A DNA stretch of 12,643 nucleotides from an uncultured Collinsella sp. (GTDB lineage Bacteria; Actinomycetota; Coriobacteriia; Coriobacteriales; Coriobacteriaceae). The notes beneath the pieces were generated by a model. It was not told the DNA's origin and did not search any database. It saw only the letters and a program-made list of their open reading frames with translations. The position numbers and the translations under genes are program-made. The DNA lies in contig UROC01000057.1 in NCBI GenBank assembly GCA_900549345.1, positions 1 to 12,643 on the forward strand. The letters are read 5' to 3'. Positions 12,527 to 12,643 of this stretch are shown piece after piece (positions within the stretch are counted from its first letter, which is position 1; every line of letters starts with the position of its first letter).

Positions 12527-12643
12527 ATGGCGATTCTTTTGGGATGCGATTCCATCAGCCTAGAGTTTCCCACCAAGCATATTTTCGATAGCGTGACGCT
12601 CGGCGTGGGCGAGGGCGACCGCATTGGCATTGTCGGTAAAAAC
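12527..12643 (+). CDS. ABC-F family ATPase, N-terminal fragment (cut by window end)
   Basis: Only the first 39 codons are present, starting at an ATG preceded by AAGGAG. The protein begins MAILLGCDSISLEF, with a short beta-rich start, then IFDSVTLGVGEGDRIGIVGKN, which runs into a Walker A motif at the window edge. This opening is characteristic of soluble ABC-F proteins (EttA/Uup/ABC-F ribosome-protection type), which have two ATPase domains and no membrane part. ABC-F members act on ribosomes in translation control or antibiotic resistance; which subclass this is cannot be told from the fragment. Confidence 0.8.
   Translation, partial: MAILLGCDSISLEFPTKHIFDSVTLGVGEGDRIGIVGKN

Overview
The window looks like a chromosomal segment of a high-GC anaerobic actinobacterium of the class Coriobacteriia, most likely Collinsella or a close relative. 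That is an inference from GC-rich codon use in the core genes, strong AAGGAGG-type ribosome binding sites, and a gene set of DegV, a Sapep/PepV-like dipeptidase and a Pst phosphate importer. No rRNA, tRNA, CRISPR array or recognisable insertion sequence is visible.

Layout. Bases 7-684 hold a LOG-family nucleotide phosphoribohydrolase gene. Bases about 700-5030 are an accessory island with visibly lower GC than its surroundings. It carries a RelB/DinJ-YafQ type II toxin-antitoxin pair (798-1408, plus strand), with a near-perfect 50-base operator palindrome upstream. Convergent to it lies a large minus-strand gene (1472-4483) for a TOTE-type conflict protein: an archaeo-eukaryotic primase domain, a superfamily 2 helicase and a C-terminal PLD-like domain whose catalytic residues are lost. 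Behind the TOTE gene is about 700 bases of non-coding DNA with a MITE-like 228-base inverted repeat and a palindromic dispersed repeat. From 5197 onward the sequence is core genome: degV (minus), then divergently a HAD phosphatase and a PepV-like dipeptidase (plus), and then pstS-pstC-pstA-pstB closed by a strong terminator. An ABC-F ATPase gene begins at 12527 and runs off the end.

How the genes work together. PstSCAB form a complete high-affinity phosphate ABC importer: a Tat-type lipoprotein receptor, two permeases and one ATPase. The last three genes overlap, so their translation is probably coupled. No phoU follows before the terminator. The island genes are conflict genes: the toxin pair likely stabilises the locus or responds to stress, and the TOTE protein belongs to a family proposed to act against invading DNA.

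The least explained features are the repeats. Three copies of a palindromic element of about 67 bases share the arm motif AGTTGCGGTGGAATAG; one supplies the stop codon of the TOTE gene and another is fused to a T-tract. Two hairpins with unrelated stems share the loop GGGACAGG. A long inverted repeat lies upstream of the TOTE gene. The best candidate for an interesting system is the TOTE gene bracketed by these repeats, next to the toxin-antitoxin pair.
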